DNA of 53,934 nucleotides from an uncultured Bacteroidales bacterium. GTDB lineage: Bacteria > Bacteroidota > Bacteroidia > Bacteroidales > UBA932. Positions 40,649 to 49,385 of the stretch are shown in pieces. The position numbers and the translations under genes are program-made. The stretch lies in contig CAMYVB010000012.1 of NCBI GenBank assembly GCA_947302175.1, positions 1 through 53,934 of the forward strand, written 5' to 3'. Below the pieces are notes generated by a model, which searched no databases, was not told the origin of the DNA, and saw only the letters and a list, made by a program, of their open reading frames with translations. Within the stretch, counting starts at the first letter, position 1. Each line of letters starts with the position of its first letter.

Positions 40649-42097
40649 ATGAAAAAGAACATACTGACCATCGTCCTGTCCGTCCTTCTGAGCGGACTTG
40701 TCGCCTATGGAGTAGGCAAATCCAATGTTTCACAGGCCCCTGCGGCCTCCGAAGACGCCGGTACCCACATCCACAATTCCGAGTACCGGACTGTCAATCT
40801 GTCACTGAGTGACTATCCCGACTTCACCTTCGCCGCAGAGACCGCCGTCGATGCCGTCGTGTTCGTCAAAGTGACCATCATGAGCCAGGCTCCCCAGTAC
40901 CAGGGAGACGACTTCTTCCGTTTCTTCTTTGGCGACCAGTTCGGCGGCTCCAGGCAGCGCCAGGGCAGCGGCTCGGGCGTCATCATCCGCCCCGACGGCT
41001 ACATAGTCACCAACAACCACGTCGTCGAGAACGCCACCAAGATCGAAGTTACCCTCAACGACAACAAGACCTACGAGGCCACTGTCATCGGCACCGATCC
41101 CGCGACCGACGTCGCCCTGATCAAGATCGACGCCCAGGATCTTCCTACCATCGAATTTGCCGACTCCGACGCCCTGCGCCTCGGCGAATGGGTGCTCGCC
41201 ATAGGCTCCCCCCTCGGCGAGGAGCTCCGTTCCACCATCACCGCCGGCATCGTGAGCGCCAAGGGCCGCTCCATGCCCAACTACGACGGCAAATTCAAGA
41301 TCGAATCATTCATCCAGACCGACGCTGCAGTCAACCCCGGCAACTCCGGAGGCGCCCTCGTCAACAAGGCTGGCCAGCTCGTCGGCATCAATACCGCAAT
41401 CATTTCCACCACCGGTTCCTACACCGGCTACTCCTTCGCCGTCCCTTCCAATATCGTGAAGAAAATTGTCGGCGACCTGATCGACTTCGGCTCTGTCAAG
41501 AGGGCCATGCTCGGCGTGAGCGTTTCCGCCGTAACAAACGAAATTGCAGAGCAGATGAAACTTTCTTCTCCGAGCGGCGTATATATTAACGAAGTCACTG
41601 CAGGCGGAGCAGCTGAAGCTGCCGGCCTGAAGAAGGGCGACGTGATCACATCCCTCGGCGGCACGGCCCTCAAGACCGTCGCCTCCCTCCAGGAGAAAGT
41701 GAATTCCTTCCACCCCGGCGACACGACTACTGTCGAGTTCGTCCGCGAAGGCAAGCCCATGACCGCGCAGGTCGTTTTCAATGCGGTCGACCAGATGGGC
41801 GGAGCCACCGCAGACGACGGTTCGGTAGCTTTCTACGGCGCACGCCTTAAGGAAGCTTCTCCCGAAAAGCTCGCAAGACTCGGCCTCAAGAAAGGTGTTG
41901 AGATCGTGTCCGTCGGCGAAGGCAAGATGAAGGAAAACGGCGCTCAGGAAGGCTTCGTGATAGTCTATGTCAACGACCAGGCGGTGAGCAAGCCGCAGGA
42001 CGTCATAGACCAGGCCAAGAAGAGCAAGAGGGCCGTCTTCATCGAAGGCGTCACCGCAGGCGGCAGGAGGGGCTACTTCGGCTTCGGGAAGGAATAA
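40649..42097 (+). CDS. Periplasmic serine protease, HtrA/DegQ family
   Basis: A 482-residue exported protease (signal peptide or anchor about 1-23, ILTIVLSVLLSGLVAYGVG). The catalytic His is in VTNNHVVENA, the Asp in ATDVALIKIDA and the Ser in GNSGGALVN. Two PDZ domains follow (around KRAMLGVSVS...LKKGDVITSLGG, and LKEASPEKLARLGLKKGVEI). HtrA proteases degrade or refold misfolded periplasmic proteins, which fits a general stress role. Its stop is inside an imperfect GGGAAGG/CCTTCCC hairpin (42086-42105) without T-run, so partial readthrough into rpoD is possible. Confidence 0.92.
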   Translation: MKKNILTIVLSVLLSGLVAYGVGKSNVSQAPAASEDAGTHIHNSEYRTVNLSLSDYPDFTFAAETAVDAVVFVKVTIMSQAPQYQGDDFFRFFFGDQFGGSRQRQGSGSGVIIRPDGYIVTNNHVVENATKIEVTLNDNKTYEATVIGTDPATDVALIKIDAQDLPTIEFADSDALRLGEWVLAIGSPLGEELRSTITAGIVSAKGRSMPNYDGKFKIESFIQTDAAVNPGNSGGALVNKAGQLVGINTAIISTTGSYTGYSFAVPSNIVKKIVGDLIDFGSVKRAMLGVSVSAVTNEIAEQMKLSSPSGVYINEVTAGGAAEAAGLKKGDVITSLGGTALKTVASLQEKVNSFHPGDTTTVEFVREGKPMTAQVVFNAVDQMGGATADDGSVAFYGARLKEASPEKLARLGLKKGVEIVSVGEGKMKENGAQEGFVIVYVNDQAVSKPQDVIDQAKKSKRAVFIEGVTAGGRRGYFGFGKE

Positions 42098-42148
42098 TCC
42101 TTCCCCGGCCGCCCCGGGCCACGGAAATGAAAGTATTGAAGCAGATAT

Positions 42149-43009
42149 ATGAGACAACTTAAAATCACAAAGTCCATCACCAACCGCGAAAGCGCGTCGT
42201 TGGACAAGTACCTCCAGGAGATAGGTCGCGAAGAACTGGTCTCTCCGGAAGAAGAAGTGGAACTCGCCCAGCGCATACGCAAAGGCGACCAGGAAGCGCT
42301 CGAAAAGCTCACCAGGGCGAACCTCAGGTTCGTCGTTTCCGTGGCAAAGCAGTACCAGAACCAGGGCCTGAGCCTCCCCGACCTCATCAACGAGGGCAAC
42401 CTGGGCCTGATCAAGGCCGCCGAAAAGTTCGACGAGACCCGCGGCTTCAAGTTCATTTCCTACGCAGTCTGGTGGATACGCCAGTCCATACTTCAGGCGC
42501 TCGCCGAGCAGAGCCGCATAGTGCGTCTCCCTCTGAACCAGGTGGGTTCCCTCAACAAGATCAACAAGGCCCTCGGCAAGTTCGAGCAGGAGAACGAGCG
42601 TCTTCCTTCAAATGACGAGCTCGCCGACATGATCGAGATTCCCCGCGAGAAGATCGCCGACACCCTCAGGGTATCCGGCCGCCACGTCTCCGTGGACGCC
42701 CCCTTCGTGGAGGGCGAGGACAATTCCCTGCTCGACGTCCTTCCCAACGACGACTCCCCGTCGGCCGACAGGGGTCTCGTGAACGAGTCCCTGAGCACCG
42801 AAATCGAGCGCTCGCTCCAGATCCTTACTCCCCGCGAGCGTGAGATAATCAAGTCCTTCTTCGGCATAGGCTGCCAGGAAATGACTCTCGAAGAGATAGG
42901 CGAAAGGCTCGACTTGACCCGTGAGCGCGTTCGCCAGATCAAGGAAAAGGCCATACGCAAGCTAAAAAAGCCCTCTGCCAGCAAACATCTGAAAACTTAT
43001 CTGGGATAA
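42149..43009 (+). CDS. rpoD: Primary RNA polymerase sigma factor
   Basis: A 286-residue sigma-70 factor of the Bacteroidetes type, with no region 1.1. Region 1.2 begins [19 protein letters not shown], region 2 includes [12 protein letters not shown] and [16 protein letters not shown], region 3 follows, and region 4 holds [21 protein letters not shown], which contacts the -33 element. The TANNTTTG promoters found across the window fit recognition by this factor. It is followed 2 bases later by argS, and the 51 bases before it hold no clear promoter. Confidence 0.95.
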   Translation: MRQLKITKSITNRESASLDKYLQEIGREELVSPEEEVELAQRIRKGDQEALEKLTRANLRFVVSVAKQYQNQGLSLPDLINEGNLGLIKAAEKFDETRGFKFISYAVWWIRQSILQALAEQSRIVRLPLNQVGSLNKINKALGKFEQENERLPSNDELADMIEIPREKIADTLRVSGRHVSVDAPFVEGEDNSLLDVLPNDDSPSADRGLVNESLSTEIERSLQILTPREREIIKSFFGIGCQEMTLEEIGERLDLTRERVRQIKEKAIRKLKKPSASKHLKTYLG

Positions 43010-43011
43010 CC

Positions 43012-44754
43012 ATGACCCCTGAATCATTCATTGCAGCGAAGGCCGCCGAGGCCATCAAATCATTATACGGAGTGGAGGCCGACGCCTCCACTCTGCAGGT
43101 ACAGGCCACCCGCAAGGAGTTCGAAGGCGACTTCACCCTCGTCGTCTTCCCCCTGCTCAGGATGAGCCGCACTTCCCCCGAGCAGACCGGCAGCGCAATA
43201 GGCGAGTGGCTCTGCGCCAACGTGCCCGAAATCAGCGCTTTCAACGTCGTCAAGGGCTTCCTCAACATCCTGCTTTCCCAGCTCTACTGGAAAGAGGCCC
43301 TCGGCTCCATAGTTTCCGATCCTTCCTTCGGCACCCTTCCCGCCACCGGAAAAAACATCATGGTGGAGTTCTCCTCTCCCAACACCAACAAGCCCCTCCA
43401 TCTCGGCCACGTGCGCAACAACTTGCTCGGCGATTCAGTCTCCAAGCTCCTCGCCGCAGCGGGCAACAACGTGACCAAGACGACCCTTGTCAATGACCGC
43501 GGCGTCCATATCTGCAAGTCCATGCTGGCATGGCAGGAGCGCTTCGACGGCGCCACGCCCGAGAGCACCGGCATAAAGGGCGACCACCTCGTCGGCGACT
43601 GCTATGTCGAGTACGCCAAGATGGAGAAGGAAGACCCTTCCGTCGGCGACAAAGTCCACGAGATGCTCGTCAAATGGGAGCAGGGCGACCCTGAGGTGCG
43701 CGCCCTGTGGGAAAAGATGAATTCCTGGGTATTCGCAGGCTTCGACCAGACCTACAAGGCCCTTGGCATCAGTTTCGACAAGACCTACTACGAGCACGAC
43801 ACCTACCTTCTGGGCAAGGAAATCGTGATGCGCGGCCTCGAGATGGGCGTTTTCCAGCGCGACCCAGACGGCTCCGTGTGGTGCGACCTCACCGCTGACG
43901 GTCTCGACCGTAAGATACTCCTGCGCTCCGACGGCACTTCGGTCTATATCACCCAGGATCTCGGCACCGCCGAGCGCCGTTTCTCCGAGTACAAGCTCGA
44001 CTCCCACATTTACGTCGTGGGTAACGAGCAGAACTACCATTTCCAGGTCCTCAAGCTCATCCTTTCCAAGCTCGGATACGAGTGGGCCGACCAGATTTAC
44101 CATCTCTCATACGGCATGGTGGAACTCCCCGAGGGCAAGATGAAGTCCCGCGAAGGTACAGTGGTCGATGCCGACGACCTGCTCGAAAAAATGTACGAGG
44201 AGGCTCGTCAGAGCTCCGAAGAGTCCGGCAAACTCGCTGACCTCACCGATGACGAAAAGAAGGAACTCTATCGCCAGATAGGTCTCGGCGCCCTCAAGTA
44301 CTTCATTATCAAGGTGGACCCCAAGAAGACCATGCTCTTCGACCCCCGCGAATCGATAGACTTCAACGGCAACACCGGTCCCTTCATCCAGTACACCCAC
44401 GCCCGCATCTGCTCAATCCTTAGGAAGGCCTCCGAGCAGGGTATCACCCCTGCGCAGTCCGTCCTTGATAAAGCGGATGTAGAGCTCAGCGCCAAGGAAA
44501 CGCGTATAGTAAAGCTCCTCAACGGCTATCCCCAGAAAGTTGCGGAAGCCGCTGCGGCTCTTTCCCCTGCCCTCATAGCCAACTACGCCTACGAGCTTGC
44601 CAAGGAGTTCAACCAGTATTATCACGATACGCCCATACTGCGCGAGGAGGACAAGTCCCTTCTCGGCATGAGGCTCCTTCTGATTGATTCGGTAGCTTCC
44701 GTCCTTCGCAAGGCGGCCGCCATCATGGGCTTCGAGCTCCCTCAGCGCATGTAG
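43012..44754 (+). CDS. argS: Arginyl-tRNA synthetase
   Basis: A 580-residue class I synthetase. The HIGH motif reads HLGHVRNNLLG after EFSSPNTNKPL; the KMSKS-like loop is MKSREGTVVDADDL, the family variant. The N-terminal additional domain (FEGDFTLVVFPL) and the C-terminal anticodon-binding helices (TPILREEDKSLLGMRLLLIDSVASVL) are complete. It charges tRNA-Arg in the cytosol. Its ATG is 2 bases from the rpoD stop, indicating translational coupling in a transcription-translation operon; apbE follows 9 bases on. Confidence 0.95.
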   Translation: MTPESFIAAKAAEAIKSLYGVEADASTLQVQATRKEFEGDFTLVVFPLLRMSRTSPEQTGSAIGEWLCANVPEISAFNVVKGFLNILLSQLYWKEALGSIVSDPSFGTLPATGKNIMVEFSSPNTNKPLHLGHVRNNLLGDSVSKLLAAAGNNVTKTTLVNDRGVHICKSMLAWQERFDGATPESTGIKGDHLVGDCYVEYAKMEKEDPSVGDKVHEMLVKWEQGDPEVRALWEKMNSWVFAGFDQTYKALGISFDKTYYEHDTYLLGKEIVMRGLEMGVFQRDPDGSVWCDLTADGLDRKILLRSDGTSVYITQDLGTAERRFSEYKLDSHIYVVGNEQNYHFQVLKLILSKLGYEWADQIYHLSYGMVELPEGKMKSREGTVVDADDLLEKMYEEARQSSEESGKLADLTDDEKKELYRQIGLGALKYFIIKVDPKKTMLFDPRESIDFNGNTGPFIQYTHARICSILRKASEQGITPAQSVLDKADVELSAKETRIVKLLNGYPQKVAEAAAALSPALIANYAYELAKEFNQYYHDTPILREEDKSLLGMRLLLIDSVASVLRKAAAIMGFELPQRM

Positions 44755-44763
44755 GCTCTTATC

Positions 44764-45582
44764 ATGGGCCCTCATTCAAATACCCTCGAAACGGAGTATT
44801 ACTCCCCGAGACGCCTTTTTCACAGCTTCGCACCCCGCATCATGGGTACGAAGCTGGAATTTATCATGACGGGCCCTTCGGAGGAAGAATCCGAAAGGAT
44901 TTGGGCGAAGCTGCTGTCAGAGGCTCAGGCTCTGGAGTCGCTCTTGAGCCGTTTTGACGGTTCAAGCGAAGTCAGTGCCCTGAACAGTATTTCGCAGGCG
45001 GGGGAAGTGTTTCCTTCGCACGAACTGCTGGAGATAATCGCTGACGCAGAAGAATACCGCATGCTGACGAGCGGCCTTTTCGACGTGACCCTTGGTACTT
45101 CCAAACCCTCCATCGTCCTTTCAGGAAGGGGAGTGGACTTAAGGGGCGGCAGTCTTGATTTCGGCGGATACGCAAAAGGCCTCCTTTGCCGAAGGGCAAA
45201 AGCCCTTTTGTCAGGCGAACCCGCCGTGGAGTCAGCGTATCTGGATTTTGGCGGGAGCAGCATAAGCACCATAGGCACACATCCTTTCGGCGACTGCTGG
45301 AAGGTTTCGGTCTGCGATCCTTTCTCAGGGAGGATGCTCAAGGAGGTGGAGCTTCGCGCTTCGTCCCTTTCCGTTTCCGGCTCTCAGCCCCACTATGAAG
45401 GGCATATCAAGGACCCGCGCACCGGCCGATTCATCGAAGGCAGGTGTCTTGTGATCTGCGAGGCTCTCGATCCCCTCGATGCCGAGGTGGGAAGCACCGC
45501 CGCGGTGGTCTCAGGGGGCGAAAAACTTGAATTTTTGCAAAAAAATCTGCATCTTTCGCAAGTTTCGTTTTTCAATCTATGA
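44764..45582 (+). CDS. FAD:protein FMN transferase (ApbE family)
   Basis: A 272-residue ApbE-like protein with FHSFAPRIMGTKLEFIMTG at the N-terminus, SRFDGSSEVSALN, the LDFGGYAKGLL segment, LDFGGSSISTIGTHPFG, and the IKDPRTGRFIE and GSTAAVV end motifs. ApbE moves FMN from FAD onto Ser/Thr of target proteins such as NqrC, usually outside the cytoplasm. No signal peptide or lipobox is visible, so it may act in the cytosol or be exported with a partner. It overlaps the next gene by 4 bases. Confidence 0.82.
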   Translation: MGPHSNTLETEYYSPRRLFHSFAPRIMGTKLEFIMTGPSEEESERIWAKLLSEAQALESLLSRFDGSSEVSALNSISQAGEVFPSHELLEIIADAEEYRMLTSGLFDVTLGTSKPSIVLSGRGVDLRGGSLDFGGYAKGLLCRRAKALLSGEPAVESAYLDFGGSSISTIGTHPFGDCWKVSVCDPFSGRMLKEVELRASSLSVSGSQPHYEGHIKDPRTGRFIEGRCLVICEALDPLDAEVGSTAAVVSGGEKLEFLQKNLHLSQVSFFNL

Positions 45583-46916
45583 CTCAGAACACCAAAGACA
45601 CTCCTGAAGTGGACCTTTCGCTGCGCCGTTTCATCAAGGGGCTGGGCGCTGCCGCCGGAGGTGCCGTCCTGCTCTCGCAGACTCCCTGGCTGACTTCCTG
45701 CACGCCCGAAAAGCTCTCTGAAGCCGTCTCGGAGGGCCCCGCAAGGATTGGCATCATAGGCACGGGCTCCCGCGGGCAGTATCATATACACAACCTGCTT
45801 CGCATGCCGCTGGTCGGCAAAATAGTCGCCCTTTGCGACGACTACGCCCCCAATCTCGAGGCTGCATCCGCTCTCGTCCCCTCTGCCCGCAAGTACTCGG
45901 ATTATCGCAAGCTGCTCGAAGATAAGGAATTGGATGGCGTTATCATAGCCACGCCCCTTGGCTCGCATGCCCGCATAACCCTGGACTGCCTGTCCGCGGG
46001 TAAGCACTGTTTCTGCGAAAAGGCCATGGCTCTCACCATGGAGGAGTGCAAGCAGGTATATTCGGCCTACAAGGCTTCAGACAGGGTGCTTTTCTACTGC
46101 ATGCAGCGAATGTACGACCCCAAGTACGTCAAGGCTTTCCAGATGATAAAGACGGGCCTGATAGGCGATGTCGTGGGAATGCGCTGCCACTGGTTCCGCA
46201 ATGCAGACTGGCGTCGTCCCGTTCCCTCTCCCGAGCTTGAGAGGCGCATCAACTGGAGGCTCTATCGCGAGTCTTCCGCAGGTCTTATGACCGAGCTGGG
46301 CTCCCACCAGATAGAGGTTTGCACCATAGTGACAGGTCTGGTTCCTGAGTCGGTCGCTGGCTTTGGCGGCATAGTATATTGGAAAGATGGCAGGGAAGTG
46401 TACGACAGCGTATCGCTGACGTACCGCTTCGCCGACGGCCGCAATATTGCGTACGAATCCTTGATTTCCAACAAGTTCAACGGCATGGAGGAGCAGATAC
46501 TCGGTAAGGACGGCACCGTGGACCTCTCGAAGGGCGTCTATTATCTCGAGGACGACAGGTCGGTCTATGGCGTTCGCCGCCTGCTGGACCAGGTCAAGGA
46601 GGGCGTTTTCGCCTCCGTTCCCACCGCAGGTCCCAGCTGGAGGCCCGAGCTCATGGGCGACCATGTGCCCCACTACATACTTGCCAACTCCACTGCCAAG
46701 GTCTCGGGAGAGAGCATGATAGGCGCGGACAACGACGGATCGTTCGAGATACTCGAAGCCTTCTGCCAGTCCTGTATCACAGGCGAAAAGGCCGCGAACG
46801 TCGTGGAAGAAGCCTACTGCGCCACCATACTCTGTCTTATGGGCAACGAGGCTATGGATACGGGCAGCGTAGTGAAAATGCCCGAGGACTGCAAGATTCC
46901 TTACATGAAATTCTAG
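45579..46916 (+). CDS. Gfo/Idh/MocA-family oxidoreductase with a Tat-like signal
   Basis: A 445-residue protein. The N-terminus (LSLRRFIKGLGAAAGGAVLL then a Cys in LTSCTPEKL) looks like a Tat-type signal with possible lipid anchor. The Rossmann fold follows: RIGIIGTGSRGQYHIHNL, VIIATPLGSHARITLDCL, and the conserved EKAMALTMEE lysine motif. Exported members of the family in Bacteroidales act on sugars or glycans, some as glycosidases that use NAD. Substrate unknown. It overlaps apbE by ATGA, and a small membrane protein gene starts 7 bases later. Confidence 0.85.
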   Translation: MTQNTKDTPEVDLSLRRFIKGLGAAAGGAVLLSQTPWLTSCTPEKLSEAVSEGPARIGIIGTGSRGQYHIHNLLRMPLVGKIVALCDDYAPNLEAASALVPSARKYSDYRKLLEDKELDGVIIATPLGSHARITLDCLSAGKHCFCEKAMALTMEECKQVYSAYKASDRVLFYCMQRMYDPKYVKAFQMIKTGLIGDVVGMRCHWFRNADWRRPVPSPELERRINWRLYRESSAGLMTELGSHQIEVCTIVTGLVPESVAGFGGIVYWKDGREVYDSVSLTYRFADGRNIAYESLISNKFNGMEEQILGKDGTVDLSKGVYYLEDDRSVYGVRRLLDQVKEGVFASVPTAGPSWRPELMGDHVPHYILANSTAKVSGESMIGADNDGSFEILEAFCQSCITGEKAANVVEEAYCATILCLMGNEAMDTGSVVKMPEDCKIPYMKF

Positions 46917-46923
46917 CTGCCTC

Positions 46924-47172
46924 GTGAAAGATATAGTCATCACTTCAAAAGGCCTCAGGCGTGAAGCGCTGCTGCTTCTCGTCTGTCTTCTTGGCGGCGT
47001 TGCCGTCGATGTATATGCTATAATCAAGTATTCCCGTCCCTTTTCGGAGCTCTTCCAAACCCTTGGCTACGCTGTTGCCATAGGCCTTGCGATATACTTT
47101 ATTGTGATGCTCCTGAGGCTGCTGGGGCTGCTTATACGCATTATTTTCGCAAAAAAAGACCGCTCCCTATAG
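46924..47172 (+). CDS. Small two-helix membrane protein
   Basis: An 82-residue protein from a GTG start (GTGAAAGATATAG). Two hydrophobic helices span LLLLVCLLGGVAVDVYAII (about 15-33) and TLGYAVAIGLAIYFIVMLLRL (about 47-67), followed by a basic tail. It is probably conserved in Bacteroidales, but I do not recognise a named family. It follows the Gfo/Idh gene by 7 bases, so it may be cotranscribed; no function is inferred. Confidence 0.65.
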   Translation: MKDIVITSKGLRREALLLLVCLLGGVAVDVYAIIKYSRPFSELFQTLGYAVAIGLAIYFIVMLLRLLGLLIRIIFAKKDRSL

Positions 47173-47217
47173 GATAATGGAAAAATTGATTAATATTGCA
47201 CGGTAAATTCTTAATCA

Positions 47218-47568
47218 ATGGGACAGACCAAACGACACGTTGTTAGCTATGAGAAATTGACGGACGAGCTTGTCGCCCTCCTTGCAGAGAAGTATCCCAA
47301 CGGATTCAGCGATTATCTTGTCCGCTACACCAAGCCTGACGGCACGCCCTTCTGGGCGGTCACCCTGGAAAAGGGCGAAGACGTATATCTTGTCAAGATC
47401 CAGGTCGAGACGGACAATCAGGAAGATGTAAAGAAGTGGCTCGAAAACGAGGAAGACGCTGAGAACGAGCAGGTGACCGGATCCGCCGGCAGTTCCGATG
47501 CTTCCGGCGACACCCTTCCCGACGACAATATTTCCCAGTACGGCGACGACGGCTCCGACGAGGGCTAG
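47218..47568 (+). CDS. Small acidic protein of unknown function
   Basis: A 116-residue protein. Residues 1-80 are a mixed compact domain (YEKLTDELVALLAEKYPNGF, then LVRYTKPDGTPFWAVTLEKG, YLVKIQV), and the last 35 residues are an acidic, Ser/Gly-rich tail (EDAENEQVTGSAGSSDASG). I do not recognise a family. A motif close to the -7 consensus (TAATATTG) is near 47190, and the ClC gene follows 23 bases after the stop. Confidence 0.6.
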   Translation: MGQTKRHVVSYEKLTDELVALLAEKYPNGFSDYLVRYTKPDGTPFWAVTLEKGEDVYLVKIQVETDNQEDVKKWLENEEDAENEQVTGSAGSSDASGDTLPDDNISQYGDDGSDEG

Positions 47569-47591
47569 TCGCTTTTTTCAATACTATTCTT

Positions 47592-49367
47592 TTGGACAAA
47601 GGGACAGGCAGATCGGTTTGGCGGCCCCTCGGGACCGTGTCTGAGACCAACCGCATGGTGGTGGTTTCGCTGCTTGCGGGCCTGTTCTCCGGTCTTGCTG
47701 CCGTTCTCCTGCTTAAACTCATAGATCTGGTTAAGTCGGGCTCCGACTTACTCTCCCGCTCATTGCCGGAGGGGCTGGGGTCTTTCGTTTCCCCGGGAAT
47801 AGGCATGCTCCTCAGCCTGCTGATAGTGACATTCCTGGTAAAGGATGATATAGGTCACGGGGTCACGAGGGTGCTTGTCGCCGTGTCGAGGAGCGAGTCG
47901 CGCATCAAACCGCATAATATGTGGTCTTCGGTCCTTACCAGTTCGCTCACCATCGGTATGGGCGGCTCGGTGGGTGCCGAAGCTCCCATAGTCTATACAG
48001 GAGCCGCAATAGGTTCTAACCTCGGCCGCTTGTTCGGGCTTTCCTACAGGAATCTCACTACGCTTCTCGGCTGCGGCGCCGCAGGTGCCATAGCCGGCAT
48101 ATTCAAGGCTCCGCTGGCGGGAGTGCTCTTTACCATGGAGGTCCTGCTTTTCAATAACTCCATGTCCTCGATCGGTCCGCTGCTGATTTCCAGCGTATCG
48201 GCGACCTTCGTTTCCTATCTTTTCCTCGGCCATTCGTTCCCCTTCCACTGCGCCATTACCCCTTTCTCGATGGGCAACGTTCCCTTCTACCTGTTGCTCG
48301 GCGTGTTCGGAGGGCTCATTTCGGTCTATTTCCTAAGGACCACCCTTGCCCTTGAAGACAGGATAGGGAAGATGCGCTCGAAGACCATGCGCTGGGTAAT
48401 CAGCGCAATAGGAGTGGGATTGATGGTGTCCCTTTTCCCCCAGCTTTTCGGCGAAGGATACGGCTCCATAGGCGTTTTGCTCTCAGGCGCCGACCCCATC
48501 GAAGGAGGTGGCGGGACGCTGAAGGCCCTCGCCCATTCGAAGTGGGGCGTTCCCGCGTTTTTCCTCGCGGTAATGCTCCTGAAGGTCTTTGCCATGACGC
48601 TCACCAATGCAGGCGGAGGCGTGGGCGGTACCTTCGGTCCTACGCTTTTCGTCGGTGCCATCGCCGGTTTCGTGCTCTCGCGCACCATCAATATTATCGC
48701 TCCTCTCGGGGCGAGCGTCCCTGAGCAGAATTTCACCCTCGTGGGGATGGCGGCGCTCATGGCGGGCGTTATGCAGGCTCCCATGACCGCAATCTTCCTT
48801 ATCGCAGAGATAACAGACGGCTACGAGCTCTTCCTTCCGCTCATTATAGCCTCGACGGTCTCGTTTGGCACGACGCGCATTTTTGAGCGCTATTCCATTT
48901 ATTCCAAGCGTGTTGCGCAGGCTGGGCAGCTGCTCACCCACGACAGCGACCACTCCGCCCTCGCCCTAATGAGCGTGGCCGACCTGGTGCGGGACAAATA
49001 TCCTCCCGTGCCCAAAGATGCCACCCTTCGCGAGATACTGCCGGTCATTCAGGAGAGCGATGCGCAGGTATTCCCCGTCCTCGACTCCAAAGGCCGCCTG
49101 AAAGGCTATCTCGAGATGGACAGCCTGCGCAAGTATATTTTCCGTACTGAGCTTTACGACTCGCTCAATGTCCATGACCTCATGGAGCCGCCCAATACCG
49201 TCGCCTATATCGACGAACCCATGGCGAGCGTTATGCAAAAGTTCGATAAGACAGGCGCTTGGCGCATCCCCGTCCTCGGGCGCGACGGGCGCTACAAGGG
49301 CTTCGTCTCCCGCTCCCGCGTTTTGTCGGCCTACCGCGAAGAGCTTAAGCTCATCACGGAGGACTGA
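47592..49367 (+). CDS. ClC-family chloride channel or transporter with CBS domains
   Basis: A 591-residue membrane protein from a TTG start (MDKGTGRSVWRPLGTVS). The ClC signatures are GSVGAEAPIVYTGAAIG (gating Glu retained, with G-x-E-x-P spacing), GGVGGTFGPTLFVGA and a central chain of about ten helices. From about residue 440, two CBS domains (VADLVRDKYPPVPKDATL; VHDLMEPPNTVAYIDEP) would bind nucleotides and control the channel. Known homologues exchange chloride for protons or pass fluoride. It is followed 18 bases later by tex; the start by TTG is not certain. Confidence 0.9.
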   Translation: MDKGTGRSVWRPLGTVSETNRMVVVSLLAGLFSGLAAVLLLKLIDLVKSGSDLLSRSLPEGLGSFVSPGIGMLLSLLIVTFLVKDDIGHGVTRVLVAVSRSESRIKPHNMWSSVLTSSLTIGMGGSVGAEAPIVYTGAAIGSNLGRLFGLSYRNLTTLLGCGAAGAIAGIFKAPLAGVLFTMEVLLFNNSMSSIGPLLISSVSATFVSYLFLGHSFPFHCAITPFSMGNVPFYLLLGVFGGLISVYFLRTTLALEDRIGKMRSKTMRWVISAIGVGLMVSLFPQLFGEGYGSIGVLLSGADPIEGGGGTLKALAHSKWGVPAFFLAVMLLKVFAMTLTNAGGGVGGTFGPTLFVGAIAGFVLSRTINIIAPLGASVPEQNFTLVGMAALMAGVMQAPMTAIFLIAEITDGYELFLPLIIASTVSFGTTRIFERYSIYSKRVAQAGQLLTHDSDHSALALMSVADLVRDKYPPVPKDATLREILPVIQESDAQVFPVLDSKGRLKGYLEMDSLRKYIFRTELYDSLNVHDLMEPPNTVAYIDEPMASVMQKFDKTGAWRIPVLGRDGRYKGFVSRSRVLSAYREELKLITED

Positions 49368-49385
49368 CGCCCCCTTTTCTGAAAT